Shown: positions 26,823-36,370, numbered from the stretch's first letter. The stretch is 64,000 bases of DNA from Roseovarius sp. (GCA_021775255.1 JAJFIA010000019.1:1-64000); one strand, 5' to 3'. Numbers and translations: made by a program. Notes: generated by a model from the letters alone, not told the origin.

Positions 26823-28640
26823 TCATTTCTCGGTGAATTTTAGCTCAATCCGCCGGTTTTGCGCCCGGGCTTCGGGGGTGTCGGCGATATTGACCGGCTG
26901 AAATTCGCCAAAACCATTGGCCGAAAGCCGGGCCGGTGGCATGCCCAGATCATCAATCATGTAGCGCACCACCGAAAGCGCACGGGCCTGGCTCAGCTCC
27001 CAGTTATCGGCAAATTTCCCGCCGGATATCGGCACAGTATCGGTGTGGCCATCCACCTGAAGTACCCAATCAATATTGGCGGGGATATCGCCCATAATGT
27101 TCTGCAGAATACCGGCCACTTTCGCGATTTGCTGTTTGCCGCTGTCTGACAGCTCTGCCCGCCCCGGCGCAAACAGAACCTCGGACGAGAACACGAACCT
27201 GTCACCAACAATCCGCACCCCTTCCTGCGTGCCCAGAACATCGCGCAGCCGCCCGAAAAAATCAGACCGGTATTTTTGCAGATCCACTGTCTGGGCCTCC
27301 AGAAGGGCGCTTTTTTCCTCTTCCAGTTTGCGGCGTTTGCGCTCTTCTGCTGCCGCGCGGGCCAGCGCTATATTGAGGTTTTTGCCTAAAGATTGCAGTT
27401 GCACATCCGCCGCCGCATCGCGGGCCTCGGCATCGTCCAGAAGCCCCTGAAGCCCGGATAGTTGCTGCCGCAACGCCGCGACCTGCTGATTGAGGAGCGC
27501 CTGCTGCTTTTGCGCATCCGTGGCAAGCGCGGCCTGACCTGCCAGTTCTTCACGGGCCTGTGCCAGCAAGGCCGCACGCTCTTCTGCCCGGCTGAGCTGC
27601 GCCTCTGCGGTTTTCTCAGCCGCCAGTTTTGCCGCCAGCGCCGCCGCCAATTGTTTGCGTATCTGATCGGCGTCCAGAGCCTGCGCCGATACCGCTTCTT
27701 TTGCCGCCACTGCCGCGGCAAGCTCTTTTTGCAGCCGGGCAATCTCGGCGTCTTTTTCCCCAAGGCCGGATTGCGTTTGATCCAGCGCCTGCCGCGCGGT
27801 ATCACGGGCCAGCAGGGCCGCGGCAAGCTGAACATCGAGATCCTCGCTGGCGGATTGAGCGGCGGCCAGCATGGCCAGGGTTTCCTCGGCTTTGCGGCGC
27901 TCTTCTTCCAAAGACAGGGTCATCGCGGTCAATTCGGCATCGGCATTTTTGAGCCTTTCGCGCAGGGCCTTTGCGGCTGCGGCCTCGGCCAGACGGGTTT
28001 TTTCTTCTTCGCTGAGCCGGGTTTCAAGATCGGCAAGCTGTTGCGTGAGATCGGTCTGCGCCTGTTCGGCATCGGCGTTTTTGTTTCGCAGATCGGCGAC
28101 AAGCGCATCCAGCGCCTGACGCCGGGCGGCGGCAAGGCGGGCGGCTTCGGCCTGAGCGTCGACCTCATCGCGCAGGCCCGCAAGTGCCAGTTGCATCGCG
28201 TCTTTTTCGGATATGAGATCGGCGCGCGCGCCTTCAAGATCGGCGATCCGGCCGAGATTATTATCGCGCTCGGCCAGCAGCGCTGTGACCTGTTCTTCAA
28301 AACTGGCAATCCTTGTATCGGCTTCATCAATGGTGGCGGTCAACGTGCCGACCTGGGCCGTGAGATCGGCGCTGCGATCCCGCTCCAGCCCGAGGGCTTC
28401 GGACAAAGCGGAGACATCCGACGAGAGTTTGTCAAGTTCGCTGGCCTGTTCATCCAATTCACGGGCCTGTTCATCGAGTACAGTTTCCTGGCCACTGATG
28501 GTATCGCGCAGAACATACTGAACCACCATGAAGATGGTCAGCAAGAACATCAGCACCAGCAAAAGCCCGGTCATGGCATCGACAAAGCCAGGCCAGATCG
28601 AAGCCTGAAACCGTGTTCCCGTGCGCCGCGACAGGGCCAT
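26823..28640 (-). CDS. OmpA/MotB-like peptidoglycan-binding protein with long coiled coil
   Basis: A 605-residue protein with one N-terminal membrane helix (FVDAMTGLLLVLMFLLTIFMVVQYV, residues ~20-44 in two halves), a very long coiled coil (~50-450, many Glu/Ala/Leu heptads and repeated EQASELDEQ-type units) and a C-terminal OmpA-like domain (~470-605: VDGHTDTVPISGGKF, LSQARALSVVRYM, LSANGFGEFQPV, RRIELKF). This is the MotB/TolR/Pal layout with an extended spacer. It starts three bases after the ExbB-like gene, so the two probably form an ion-driven complex spanning membrane and cell wall. The pair is common in alphaproteobacteria; its physiological role is not known to me. Confidence 0.8.
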   Translation of the reverse strand: MALSRRTGTRFQASIWPGFVDAMTGLLLVLMFLLTIFMVVQYVLRDTISGQETVLDEQARELDEQASELDKLSSDVSALSEALGLERDRSADLTAQVGTLTATIDEADTRIASFEEQVTALLAERDNNLGRIADLEGARADLISEKDAMQLALAGLRDEVDAQAEAARLAAARRQALDALVADLRNKNADAEQAQTDLTQQLADLETRLSEEEKTRLAEAAAAKALRERLKNADAELTAMTLSLEEERRKAEETLAMLAAAQSASEDLDVQLAAALLARDTARQALDQTQSGLGEKDAEIARLQKELAAAVAAKEAVSAQALDADQIRKQLAAALAAKLAAEKTAEAQLSRAEERAALLAQAREELAGQAALATDAQKQQALLNQQVAALRQQLSGLQGLLDDAEARDAAADVQLQSLGKNLNIALARAAAEERKRRKLEEEKSALLEAQTVDLQKYRSDFFGRLRDVLGTQEGVRIVGDRFVFSSEVLFAPGRAELSDSGKQQIAKVAGILQNIMGDIPANIDWVLQVDGHTDTVPISGGKFADNWELSQARALSVVRYMIDDLGMPPARLSANGFGEFQPVNIADTPEARAQNRRIELKFTEK

Positions 28641-28643
28641 GGC

Positions 28644-29876
28644 TTAGCCGTTCCCCGAGGCGGGCGGGGTTTTCGGGGCCGGGGCAGCGCGGCCGCCCAA
28701 CTGATTGCGAACCTGCACAATCGCCTTGGTCAGATTTGCCAGATCCGAGCGCAATTCGGTTACCGTTTCCTGCCGTCCGGCGCTGAGCTCTTCGAGGATA
28801 CGCAGCATCTGCACATCAATCGAGCGCAGGCGCATCCGGCTTTCGGCATCCATGCCATCGCCTGAACTTTCTTCAGCCGCCTCGCTGAGTTGTGCAATCA
28901 GTTGTTCCTGCCCCTGTGCCACCCTTTCCAGCGTTGCATCAAGCGGCTTGGGTTTGGCCATCTGATCCGACAGGGATTTGACCGACACCAGCAAAGCATT
29001 GAGTTTTTCACGGCCTTCATCATCAGCATCGGAACTGTTTTGGGACATGACCATCTGCATCTGCATGGCTTCCATCTGCTCGGCCATGTAATCCATGACC
29101 CGCACCAGCGCATCCTGATCAGCGCCGCCATCGCCATCGCCGGAGGCAAGGCCAATGCGGGTGATGGTTGACATCCATTCTTCCAGCTCGCGGTAGAACC
29201 GGTTTTGCCCGTGGGAGGCAAAAAGCTCGAGCAGGCCAACGATCAGCGAGCCGGCAAGCCCCAGAAGGGATGAGGCAAAGGCCACGCCCATGCCGCCAAG
29301 CTGTGATTCCAGCCCCGACATCAGCCGGGCAAAAACCGCCTGCCCGGATTCGCCCTCTTGCGGCGCCAGAGCGCGGATGGTTTCAACTACCGCCGGCACG
29401 GTTGTGGCTAGGCCATAGAATGTGCCCAGAAGGCCAAGAAAAATCAACAGGTTAACGATATACCGTGTGATTTCACGGGCTTCATCTATGCGCTGCGCCA
29501 CGGAATCCAGAATCGAACGGGCCGAGGAGGAGGCAATCTGCATGCGGGTATCGCGCGCCCTGAGCAAGGTGGCCAGAGGGGCCAGAAGCGAGGGCACCGC
29601 GACCATCTCATGACCGGGATTTTGCGCCGCAAATCCGGTGATCCAGCGGATAGAGCCAATCAGCGTGATCACCTGCCAGAAACAGGCCAACACACCGATG
29701 GCAAAGACAAAGACGATAAAGCCATTGAGCCATGGATTGGCTTCAAACACCGGTAAAACCCGGGGCAATGCGACAAACACCCCAAGGCCCGCAAGCCCCA
29801 GCGAAAACAGCATCATAACGATCTGCCGGAAGGGATGGGAAAAATGTGGCTCGGCCTCGCGGTCCGGCTGGCGCAT
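28644..29876 (-). CDS. MotA/TolQ/ExbB-like proton-channel family protein
   Basis: I start at the ATG at 29876 (MRQPDREAEPHFSHPF), preceded by AGGAG at 7-nt spacing; an upstream ATG would add 11 residues. The 410-residue protein has two membrane helices near the N-terminus (~25-65), then the MotA/ExbB core with two more helices (IVNLLIFLGLLGTFYGLATTVP and MGVAFASSLLGLAGSLIVGLLE). A C-terminal region (~260-400) is helical and acidic. It precedes the OmpA-like gene and probably forms the stator ring to which that protein docks. No flagellar or TonB genes adjoin it. Confidence 0.8.
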   Translation of the reverse strand: MRQPDREAEPHFSHPFRQIVMMLFSLGLAGLGVFVALPRVLPVFEANPWLNGFIVFVFAIGVLACFWQVITLIGSIRWITGFAAQNPGHEMVAVPSLLAPLATLLRARDTRMQIASSSARSILDSVAQRIDEAREITRYIVNLLIFLGLLGTFYGLATTVPAVVETIRALAPQEGESGQAVFARLMSGLESQLGGMGVAFASSLLGLAGSLIVGLLELFASHGQNRFYRELEEWMSTITRIGLASGDGDGGADQDALVRVMDYMAEQMEAMQMQMVMSQNSSDADDEGREKLNALLVSVKSLSDQMAKPKPLDATLERVAQGQEQLIAQLSEAAEESSGDGMDAESRMRLRSIDVQMLRILEELSAGRQETVTELRSDLANLTKAIVQVRNQLGGRAAPAPKTPPASGNG

Positions 29877-29943
29877 GTGGACGCTCCTGACTCTCATTCT
29901 GATTGGCATACCCTACGACTATTTCGCGGTTGTTGCCAAGGGA

Positions 29944-30480
29944 TTACGCTTTTAGCTGCCGCACACGCCGGGCCAGCCAGTTCAGATCGGGATCTTCAAT
30001 GCCCAGCTCATCAAGATGAGAGGCGGTGTTATAGAGATATTCGGTGTTGGGGCCGCGCCCGCCAACCGCATGTGCGATGATCCCGGCCTGTTCATCCAGC
30101 GACAGGCCGCCGCAATATTGCACATGATCGGGATCAATCACATAAGTCACTGCTTCAACCTGCCGGCCATCCGTCAGGTCAATTATCAGAAGTTTTTCAA
30201 GATAGGCCGAGGAGATCAGCTCGCGTTCGCGCAGATATGCGAGGGTTTCATCCTGCTGCGCGGTGGCAACGGCCAGGGCCACGCCACAGCATTGCGTACC
30301 CGCAGCCTCATCAAGTGCCAGAACGAGGCCGGGGTTTTCATCAGATCCGCGGTGGTGAATGGAGCGCATGCAAAAGCTGCGGTGATAGTTGGGCAGGGTG
30401 GCGATGACGCGCTCCTGCACGTCAAAGCCGGGATTCCACAAAAGCGATCCATAGCCAAAAACCCACATTGTCATTGTCAC
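29944..30480 (-). CDS. chaC: Glutathione-specific gamma-glutamylcyclotransferase
   Basis: A 178-residue ChaC-family enzyme that releases 5-oxoproline from glutathione, leaving Cys-Gly. The substrate-binding motif YGSLLWNPGF lies at residues ~10-19. Other family marks are YHRSFCMRSIHHRGS, GLVLALDEAAGTQCCGVAL, the acidic patch ending in YLRERE (catalytic Glu region), and the C-terminal GRGPNTEYLYNTASHL. Length matches ChaC. The ATG at 30480 is followed by another at 30474, either possible. It stands alone on its strand, divergent from the DUF2125 gene. Confidence 0.92.
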   Translation of the reverse strand: MTMTMWVFGYGSLLWNPGFDVQERVIATLPNYHRSFCMRSIHHRGSDENPGLVLALDEAAGTQCCGVALAVATAQQDETLAYLRERELISSAYLEKLLIIDLTDGRQVEAVTYVIDPDHVQYCGGLSLDEQAGIIAHAVGGRGPNTEYLYNTASHLDELGIEDPDLNWLARRVRQLKA

Positions 30481-30540
30481 ACATCCTTGCCCTTTGCGCC
30501 TGTTAACACTATCGCCATGAGGTAGGAAAGAGGGATCATC

Positions 30541-31548
30541 GTGAAGTTTTTGCTCAAACTCATTTTAATCGCGGCGGCGCTTTGGGCGGGCTATTGGTTT
30601 GTCGGGGCGAGGGGATCAAAAGCCGGGTTTGAGGCGTGGTTTCAGGAGCAGCGCAGCCGGGGCATGACGGCAGAATATTCCGATTTTTCAGTGCAGGGGT
30701 TTCCCAACCGGTTTGATGCCGGGTTCAGCGATATACATCTGGCGGATCCGCGCCGGGGGATAGCATGGCAAGCCCCGTTTTTTCAGATACTTGCGCTGAG
30801 TTATCAGCCCAATCATCTGATTGCCGTCTGGCCGGATACGCAGGTTCTGACAATCCCGGATGACCGGTTTGAAATTGCCAGCGAAGATATGCGCGCCAGT
30901 CTGAAGTTTGAGGCCAGCACGCGGCTGGGGCTAGGCCGGGCGGTTTTTACGGTGCAGGAGCTGATTGTGGTGCCAACCCGGCAGGCGATTGAACCCACAT
31001 CGGTTGAAAAGATCGCCCTCGCAGTTGAGCATATTGCGGGGACGCGGGCGGAGTACCGGCTGGGGCTTGAGGCGGTTGGGATTGCGCCCGCAGCCGCCCT
31101 TGTGGTGACGTTTGATCCGGAACAAACCCTGCCCAAACAGGTGAGCGAGATCAGCGCCGATTTGCGCGTAAGGTTTGACAAGCCATGGGACAGGAAACTG
31201 GCAGAAAACGCGCTGCCCCAACCGCAGCATGTTGAAATTACCAAGGTTGAGGCCCGATGGGGGCGGTTGCACCTGAAGGCAAGCGGGGAGCTGGAGATTG
31301 ACCCTGCGGGGATTGCCACGGGTGAGATCATTATCAGGGCGCGAAACTGGCGGGATATTATTGCGCTGGCGGTCTCAAGCGGGGCGATTACCAAAGAGGT
31401 GGCGGCACCAGTGGAAAACGCCATTGGCCTGATGGCGCAGGCGGAAAATGATCCCGAGGCGGTGGATATTCCGCTCAGGTTTGAGCAGGGGTACTGGTTT
31501 GCCGGGCCGGTATCCTTAGGCCCCGCGCCGGAGTTTGTTTTGCATTAG
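30541..31548 (+). CDS. DUF2125 domain-containing envelope protein
   Basis: A 335-residue protein with an N-terminal hydrophobic anchor (FLLKLILIAAALWAGYWFVG), followed by a soluble domain with DUF2125 marks: GFEAWFQEQRSRGMTAEYSDFSVQGFPNRFD at the start of the domain (in overlapping halves), then DPRRGIAWQAPFFQI and a beta-rich body. It is probably anchored in the inner membrane facing the periplasm. Function is unknown; the family has an AsmA-like look, suggesting a lipid or envelope role, but that is conjecture. Its last four bases overlap the end of the convergent extensin-like gene. Confidence 0.78.
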   Translation: MKFLLKLILIAAALWAGYWFVGARGSKAGFEAWFQEQRSRGMTAEYSDFSVQGFPNRFDAGFSDIHLADPRRGIAWQAPFFQILALSYQPNHLIAVWPDTQVLTIPDDRFEIASEDMRASLKFEASTRLGLGRAVFTVQELIVVPTRQAIEPTSVEKIALAVEHIAGTRAEYRLGLEAVGIAPAAALVVTFDPEQTLPKQVSEISADLRVRFDKPWDRKLAENALPQPQHVEITKVEARWGRLHLKASGELEIDPAGIATGEIIIRARNWRDIIALAVSSGAITKEVAAPVENAIGLMAQAENDPEAVDIPLRFEQGYWFAGPVSLGPAPEFVLH

Positions 31549-32366
31549 CGGCAATAGGGGCCGCCCCGGTGCCGCGCCACATCGAAGTGGAAATGATTAC
31601 GGTGATAGCTGTCGGATTTTGGCCCCAACACGGTGCCGAACGGGCCGCAGGCGGATTTGTGGATGCGTTTCAAGCTACGGCCTTTTGATCCGCGCCCCCA
31701 ATCCTTGAGCACAGACATTTCCGAGCCATCGCGCATCTGAAACGCGGATATATCAATGGCGTTGCCCTTGGCATGTTCGGAAATTTTTGCCCCCTTGCGG
31801 CTGTTGCGGGTGCGGCAGGCGTAATGCGATGCCACCTTCAGGCGCACAACCCCGCCGCCCTTGCCGCGGACAGCGGGCGTGAGGCCGTTATCTATCCATG
31901 ATTTCAGGGTTCTAGCCGTGGTGCAATTCATCACCGAGCTTTGGCTGAGTGCCACATTGCTGATCGAGGTGACGCGCACGGCATCGTTGATACCGCAGCC
32001 CGACAGCTTGCCCGGCACCCGGCCGATTACTTCGCCCTGAATCGAGCTGTCGCCACATACCGCGCCTTTGGCCTGCAGGCGGAGGGCTTTGCGGGCGGCG
32101 CGGCGTTCGTCGCGGGTCAGGCGGGGTTTGGGGCGGGGCTGATCCTGAACAACCGGCTCAACCTGAGCAACAGCGGGCCGCGAGAATATGGGCCGGGCAA
32201 CCGGGCGGAGCGACACAAACGGCGCGGTGTGGGATGGAACGACCGGCGCAAATGCCACGCGCTCGGATCCGGGCCGGGCCTTGGGGCGCAGGGAAATATA
32301 GGGCGCATCGGCCAGTGCCAGATTGGCCATCAGGGCCAGGGCTATGATCACCGTCCAGCGCATCAA
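31545..32366 (-). CDS. Extensin-like C-terminal domain protein, secreted
   Basis: A 273-residue protein with a signal peptide ([19 protein letters not shown]), a Pro/Arg-rich linker (~20-90, repeated SLRPxARP units) and a C-terminal extensin-like domain (~95-273). That domain has four conserved cysteines and the metal-site-like blocks HAKGNAIDIS and HRNHFHFDVARHRG, recalling D-Ala-D-Ala carboxypeptidase folds, so a cell-wall hydrolase role is plausible but unproven. The start overlaps the end of tyrC by four bases (ATGA), so it is coupled to the tyrC-hisC transcript. Confidence 0.82.
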   Translation of the reverse strand: MMRWTVIIALALMANLALADAPYISLRPKARPGSERVAFAPVVPSHTAPFVSLRPVARPIFSRPAVAQVEPVVQDQPRPKPRLTRDERRAARKALRLQAKGAVCGDSSIQGEVIGRVPGKLSGCGINDAVRVTSISNVALSQSSVMNCTTARTLKSWIDNGLTPAVRGKGGGVVRLKVASHYACRTRNSRKGAKISEHAKGNAIDISAFQMRDGSEMSVLKDWGRGSKGRSLKRIHKSACGPFGTVLGPKSDSYHRNHFHFDVARHRGGPYCR

Positions 32367-33280
32367 TCGTGTTTGATCCGGCCAAAATCCGGGGCGTCGG
32401 TATCTTGCCCCGCCTCGATGATGCCGCGACGGATGGCGCGGGTGCGGGTGAAATAGGCGTGCAGATGATCGCCGTCACCGGCGCGAATGGCGCGTTGCAG
32501 ATCGAAAAGTTCCTCGGTGAAGCGGCCCAGAATTTCAAGCGTAGCCTCGCGATTGTTCAGAAACACATCACGCCACATGGTGGGATCAGAGGCGGCAATG
32601 CGGGTGAAATCGCGAAAGCCCGCCGCCGAATATTTGATCACTTCAGTATCAGTCACCCGGCGCAGATCATCGGCCACGCCGACCATTGTGTAGGCAATCA
32701 GATGCGGCGCGTGGCTGGTAACGGCGAGGACAAGATCGTGATGTTCGGCCTCCATCTCATCGGTAAGGGCGCCCATGCCCTGCCAGAGTTTTGTCAGCCG
32801 CTCAACGGCGGTGCGGTCGCAGCCCTCGGGCGGCACGATCAGGGTCCAGCGGTTTTCAAACAGCTCGGCAAAGCCGGATTTTGGCCCGGAATGCTCGGTT
32901 CCGGCCAGCGGATGCGCGGGCACGAAATGCACGTCTTTGGGCAAAAGCGGCGTGATCGCCTCAATCACAGCGCGCTTGACTGATCCCACATCGCTGAGCG
33001 TGGCAACGGGTTTGAGCGCCGGGGCAATATCACGCATGACGCTTTCCATTGCGCCCACCGGCACGCAAAGCACCACCAGATCAGCACCTTCCACGGCCTC
33101 GGCAGCACTGTCGCAGACCCGGTCACACAGGCCAATGTCACGGGCAATCTTGCGGGTTTCGGCCGAGCGGGCAAAGCCCGTGACCTCGCCTGCAAGCCCC
33201 GCGCGTTTCATCGCCCAGAACATCGACGAGGCAATCAGGCCAAGGCCGATCAGCGCCACACGGTCATAGATCACGCTCAT
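32363..33280 (-). CDS. tyrC: Prephenate/arogenate dehydrogenase
   Basis: A 305-residue NAD(P)-dependent dehydrogenase of tyrosine biosynthesis. The Rossmann motif is at the N-terminus ([21 protein letters not shown]), with [18 protein letters not shown], the catalytic His region [16 protein letters not shown] (~120-135) and a helical C-terminal dimerisation domain. It lacks a chorismate mutase domain, matching the TyrC/cyclohexadienyl dehydrogenase type. It overlaps hisC upstream by four bases (ATGA), the usual hisC-tyrC arrangement where the aminotransferase can also serve aromatic amino acids. Confidence 0.92.
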   Translation of the reverse strand: MSVIYDRVALIGLGLIASSMFWAMKRAGLAGEVTGFARSAETRKIARDIGLCDRVCDSAAEAVEGADLVVLCVPVGAMESVMRDIAPALKPVATLSDVGSVKRAVIEAITPLLPKDVHFVPAHPLAGTEHSGPKSGFAELFENRWTLIVPPEGCDRTAVERLTKLWQGMGALTDEMEAEHHDLVLAVTSHAPHLIAYTMVGVADDLRRVTDTEVIKYSAAGFRDFTRIAASDPTMWRDVFLNNREATLEILGRFTEELFDLQRAIRAGDGDHLHAYFTRTRAIRRGIIEAGQDTDAPDFGRIKHD

Positions 33281-34362
33281 GCCCGGCCCTCCATGAAGGC
33301 ACCAACGGCGTGGGCCACCCGGCGGCAGGCGGGCTCATCTCCGATGGTGATGCGCAGGCAGTTGGGCAGGTTATAGCCGGCAACCGGGCGCACGATCAGG
33401 CCTTCGGCATTCAGATGCTCGAAACAGGCCTCGGCCTCGGCCCGGTCGGCAAACCGCGCCAGAATGAAATTGGCCAGCGAGGTATCGGAAATCACCCCGT
33501 GCCCGGCCAGAGCCTCGGCCAGCCAGGTGCGCAGGCGGGCGTTTTCAGCCCGGCATTTATCCACCCAATCGGTATCATGCAGGGCGGCCTCGGCTGTGAT
33601 CAAAGCGGCGTGGCTGAGATTGAAAGGCCCGCGAATGCGGTTCAGGATGTCGATCACATTGGCCGGGCCATAGCCCCAGCCGACGCGCAAACCGCCAAGG
33701 CCGTAAAGCTTGGAAAATGTCCGCGTCATCACCACGTTATCATGGGCCTCGACAAGGGCCGCGCCGCCATCATAGCCCTCGACATATTCGGCATAGGCCC
33801 CGTCAATCACCAATAGCGCCTGACCAGGCAGGTTTTTAGCCAGACGCGCCAGATCGGCCTCGCAGATCATCGTGCCGGTGGGGTTGTTGGGGTTGGCGAT
33901 AAACACCAGTTTCGTGCGTTTGTTGCAGGCCGCAAGGATGGCATCCACATCGGTCACGCGCTCGCGCTCGGGCACCTCAACGGGCGTGGCCCCATTGGCC
34001 AAAGCCGAGATGCGGTACATGGCAAAGCCGTGTTCGGTATGGATCACCTCATCGCCCGGCCCCGCGAAGGCCTGACAGAGGAAGGCGATGATCTCATCGC
34101 TGCCGGCCCCGCAAATGATCCTGCTGGCATCCAGCCCATGCGCCTTAGCAAGGGCCATGCGCAGGGCAAGGTGATCGGACGAGGGGTAGCGGTGCAGGCT
34201 GAATGCGGCCTTCTCAAATGCGGATTTGGCGGCATCGCTGGCCCCGAGGGGATTTTCGTTCGAGCTGAGCTTGATGACATTGGCCACGCCCTCAACATGC
34301 GCCGCACCCCCCTGATAGGGCTTGATCTGCATGATCCCGGGTTGGGGGGTGATTTTGGTCAT
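33277..34362 (-). CDS. hisC: Histidinol-phosphate aminotransferase
   Basis: A 361-residue class-I/II aminotransferase. The N-terminus [20 protein letters not shown] and [14 protein letters not shown] are hallmarks of HisC. The PLP lysine is near residue 218 in [19 protein letters not shown], with [11 protein letters not shown] and [12 protein letters not shown] upstream of it. It converts imidazole-acetol phosphate to histidinol phosphate; in this gene pairing with tyrC it likely also transaminates prephenate or hydroxyphenylpyruvate. It is the first gene of hisC-tyrC-extensin. The 224-bp gap upstream contains a terminator and a twin-hairpin repeat. Confidence 0.93.
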   Translation of the reverse strand: MTKITPQPGIMQIKPYQGGAAHVEGVANVIKLSSNENPLGASDAAKSAFEKAAFSLHRYPSSDHLALRMALAKAHGLDASRIICGAGSDEIIAFLCQAFAGPGDEVIHTEHGFAMYRISALANGATPVEVPERERVTDVDAILAACNKRTKLVFIANPNNPTGTMICEADLARLAKNLPGQALLVIDGAYAEYVEGYDGGAALVEAHDNVVMTRTFSKLYGLGGLRVGWGYGPANVIDILNRIRGPFNLSHAALITAEAALHDTDWVDKCRAENARLRTWLAEALAGHGVISDTSLANFILARFADRAEAEACFEHLNAEGLIVRPVAGYNLPNCLRITIGDEPACRRVAHAVGAFMEGRA

Positions 34363-34420
34363 GACTGGTTACTCCTATGGGCGGTTCTAGCGGGGTGGCA
34401 AAGCCTTGGCCAGAGGCAAT

Positions 34421-34453
34421 GAAAAGGCCGCGGCGGTTTCCCGTCGCGGCCTC
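34421..34453 (-). terminator. Rho-independent terminator downstream of rpsD
   Basis: On the minus strand GAGGCCGCG pairs with CGCGGCC around a short loop and runs into TTTTC. It lies about 140 bp after the rpsD stop, with the twin-hairpin element in between, and before hisC. Confidence 0.75.
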
Positions 34454-34456
34454 AAA

Positions 34457-34563
34457 GTGTTTTGTGAAAAACCAGCCGCACAGGATTTCTCAAAACGCCC
34501 ACAATGCTGATAGGTAATGCAGCGTTTCGGCAATTCTCTATTCGGAGATGGGTGCCGAAACGC
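34457..34563. repeat. Twin-hairpin intergenic element, copy B
   Basis: First hairpin 34457-34498 (GTGTTTTGTGAAAAA with GATTTCTCAAAACGC, 12 of 15 positions pair), spacer of 23 nt, second hairpin 34522-34563 (GCGTTTCGGCA with TGCCGAAACGC, perfect 11 bp). It ends GAAACGCTTTA like copies A and C. Total 107 bp. It lies between rpsD and its terminator. Confidence 0.82.
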
Positions 34564-34586
34564 TTTAGGCAGAAATATGATATTTC

Positions 34587-35207
34587 TTAGTTCTGCGCGT
34601 AGAATTCGATAACGAGATGCGGCTCCATCATCACCGCATAAGGCACATCGCCAAGCCCCGGCGTGCGGACAAATGTGGCTTTCATCTTGGAATGATCGGC
34701 GTCGATGTAATCGGGCACGTCACGCTCGGCCAGTTGCGTGGCCTCGATCAGAACGGCCATCTGTTTTGAACGGTCGCGCACTTCGATCACGTCGCCCTCT
34801 TTCACCCGGTAGGAGGGGATATTGACCTTCTCGCCGTTCACCCGCACATGGCCGTGGTTCACGAACTGACGCGCGGCAAACATCGTGGCGACGAATTTGG
34901 CACGGTAAACAACCGCGTCAATCCGGCGCTCGAGCAGGCCAATGAGGTTTTCACCGGTGTCGCCTTTGACACGCTCGGCCTCGGCATAGATGCGTTTGAA
35001 TTGCTTTTCGGTCAGATCGCCGTAATAGCCTTTCAGCTTTTGCTTGGCGCGCAGTTGCAGGCCAAAGTCGCTGAGCTTGCCCTTGCGGCGCTGGCCGTGC
35101 TGACCGGGGCCATAATCGCGGCGATTGATCGGGGATTTCGGACGGCCCCAGATGTTTTCACCCATGCGGCGGTCAATTTTGTATTTGGCAGACGTGCGTT
35201 TGGTCAC
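34587..35207 (-). CDS. rpsD: 30S ribosomal protein S4
   Basis: I start at the GTG at 35207 behind GGAGAACAGCC, giving 206 residues beginning (V/M)[20 protein letters not shown], the standard alphaproteobacterial S4 start. The S4 domain (~95-160) contains [22 protein letters not shown] and [20 protein letters not shown]4 nucleates assembly of the 30S body on 16S rRNA. It is monocistronic, as often in alphaproteobacteria where it lies outside the main ribosomal clusters. A terminator follows at 34421-34453. Confidence 0.97.
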   Translation of the reverse strand: MTKRTSAKYKIDRRMGENIWGRPKSPINRRDYGPGQHGQRRKGKLSDFGLQLRAKQKLKGYYGDLTEKQFKRIYAEAERVKGDTGENLIGLLERRIDAVVYRAKFVATMFAARQFVNHGHVRVNGEKVNIPSYRVKEGDVIEVRDRSKQMAVLIEATQLAERDVPDYIDADHSKMKATFVRTPGLGDVPYAVMMEPHLVIEFYAQN

Positions 35208-35416
35208 GGCTGTTCTCCTTCTAACGATATGAAGGGCGTTGTCCTCTGGATTGCTCCCGACAGGCATCCCCTTGCGGGGGCCACCAACACCAATGAAGGC
35301 GCACCTATACAGGCGAATTTGGCGGAGTCAACAGCTTGCATCGGCTGCGAATGCACGATCATTGAAATAAGTGCGATCTGGTATAGGATGAAACGCATAT
35401 CATATGGGGAGTTGCG

Positions 35417-36202
35417 ATGATGAATATTCCCGACAGTTTGGCAGATGCGGCACGTCAGGCGGTACTTGGAAAGGTGCGGTTTGATCAGGGGCGAAATGCC
35501 CGTGCCAAAATCGGCTTTGTGCTGATCCCCAATGAACAGACCATTGAGGATGACATGATCCGGCACATGCCCGCCGGGGTGGGCGCGTATTTCAGCCGGG
35601 CGGTGATGCCGCGTGAAATATCCACGGAAAGCCTGGCGCAGTTGGGCGGCTCGCTGAGTGCGGCGGCGGCGCGGATTTTGCCCGATGACGGGCTGGATGT
35701 GATTGCCTTTGCCTGCACCTCGGGCACCGTGGCGGTGGGCGAGGAGAAATCCTGTGCCGAGCTGGCCAAAGGCCATCCGGGGGCCAAAACCACCACCCTT
35801 GCCGGCGCAGTGCGCAAGGCGTTAGCGGCGGTTGGGGCGAAGAAGATCGTACTGGGCTCGCCTTATATTCCTGAGCTCAACGCCAATGTGGCGCGGTATC
35901 TGGAAAATGCCGGGTTTGAGGTGCTGGCCAGCCACGGGATGGGCCTGAATTATGATACCGAGATGATCCGGGTGGCACCGGAATACCTGATTGACTATGC
36001 AAGCGCGATTGACCGGCCTGACGCGGATGCGGTTTTGCTGAGCTGTGGCGCGCTTCGCAGTATTGATGTGATCGACGAGATCGAGCAGGCGCTTGGCAAA
36101 CCAGCGATTTGCAGCAATCAGGCGATGCTGTGGGATTGTCTCAGGCTTGCGGGTATTGATGACCGGCTGCCGCGGTTGGGGAGGCTTTTGCGGGAGTATT
36201 AA
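35417..36202 (+). CDS. Maleate isomerase / arylmalonate decarboxylase family protein (Asp/Glu racemase superfamily)
   Basis: A 261-residue member of the superfamily that includes maleate cis-trans isomerase, arylmalonate decarboxylase and EutA of ectoine degradation. The two catalytic cysteine positions are seen in FACTSGTVAVG (~residue 95) and LLSCGALRSIDVI (~212); ICSNQAMLWDCLRLAG near the C-terminus is also typical. The start at 35417 has GGGGAG five bases upstream. No partner for maleate, nicotinate or ectoine breakdown adjoins it, so the substrate cannot be assigned. It is divergent from rpsD. Confidence 0.75.
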   Translation: MMNIPDSLADAARQAVLGKVRFDQGRNARAKIGFVLIPNEQTIEDDMIRHMPAGVGAYFSRAVMPREISTESLAQLGGSLSAAAARILPDDGLDVIAFACTSGTVAVGEEKSCAELAKGHPGAKTTTLAGAVRKALAAVGAKKIVLGSPYIPELNANVARYLENAGFEVLASHGMGLNYDTEMIRVAPEYLIDYASAIDRPDADAVLLSCGALRSIDVIDEIEQALGKPAICSNQAMLWDCLRLAGIDDRLPRLGRLLREY

Positions 36203-36301
36203 CAACGCTCCCGGCTCTGATCATGGTGGAGGGGCTTTGTTTACAGGGCTGGCGATCGGTGGGGTGCGATAACTAACGATAAAACAAAACCTCAGGTATC
36301 C

Positions 36302-36315
36302 TTGATATAAATCAA
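36302..36315. promoter_or_regulatory. FNR/FnrL-type box
   Basis: TTGATATAAATCAA is a perfect match to the TTGAT-N4-ATCAA consensus bound by FNR-family regulators. It lies 55 bp upstream of the first cytochrome gene, a workable position for an activator, so the two cytochromes are probably induced at low oxygen. Confidence 0.8.
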
Positions 36316-36370
36316 AGAAAATGGCGATGCAGCCACTTAATCTTAGAGACGTCTGCAGAGGAGATGAACA

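Noticed and set aside
27462..28865. Long plus-strand open frame (about 467 codons) opposite the OmpA-like gene
   Set aside because: It is the mirror of a repetitive Ala/Glu-rich coiled-coil gene; the translation is low-complexity Gly/Phe/Arg with no domain.
26823..29876. ExbB/OmpA pair as a Zorya-type anti-phage system
   Set aside because: Zorya needs zorC/zorD or zorE partners next to the MotAB-like genes; the neighbours here are clpA and chaC. The pair is a common alphaproteobacterial locus.
34522..34563. GCGTTTCGG hairpin as the rpsD terminator by itself
   Set aside because: The same hairpin type occurs in other contexts, including between divergent genes, and a better terminator with a T-run lies further on at 34421-34453.
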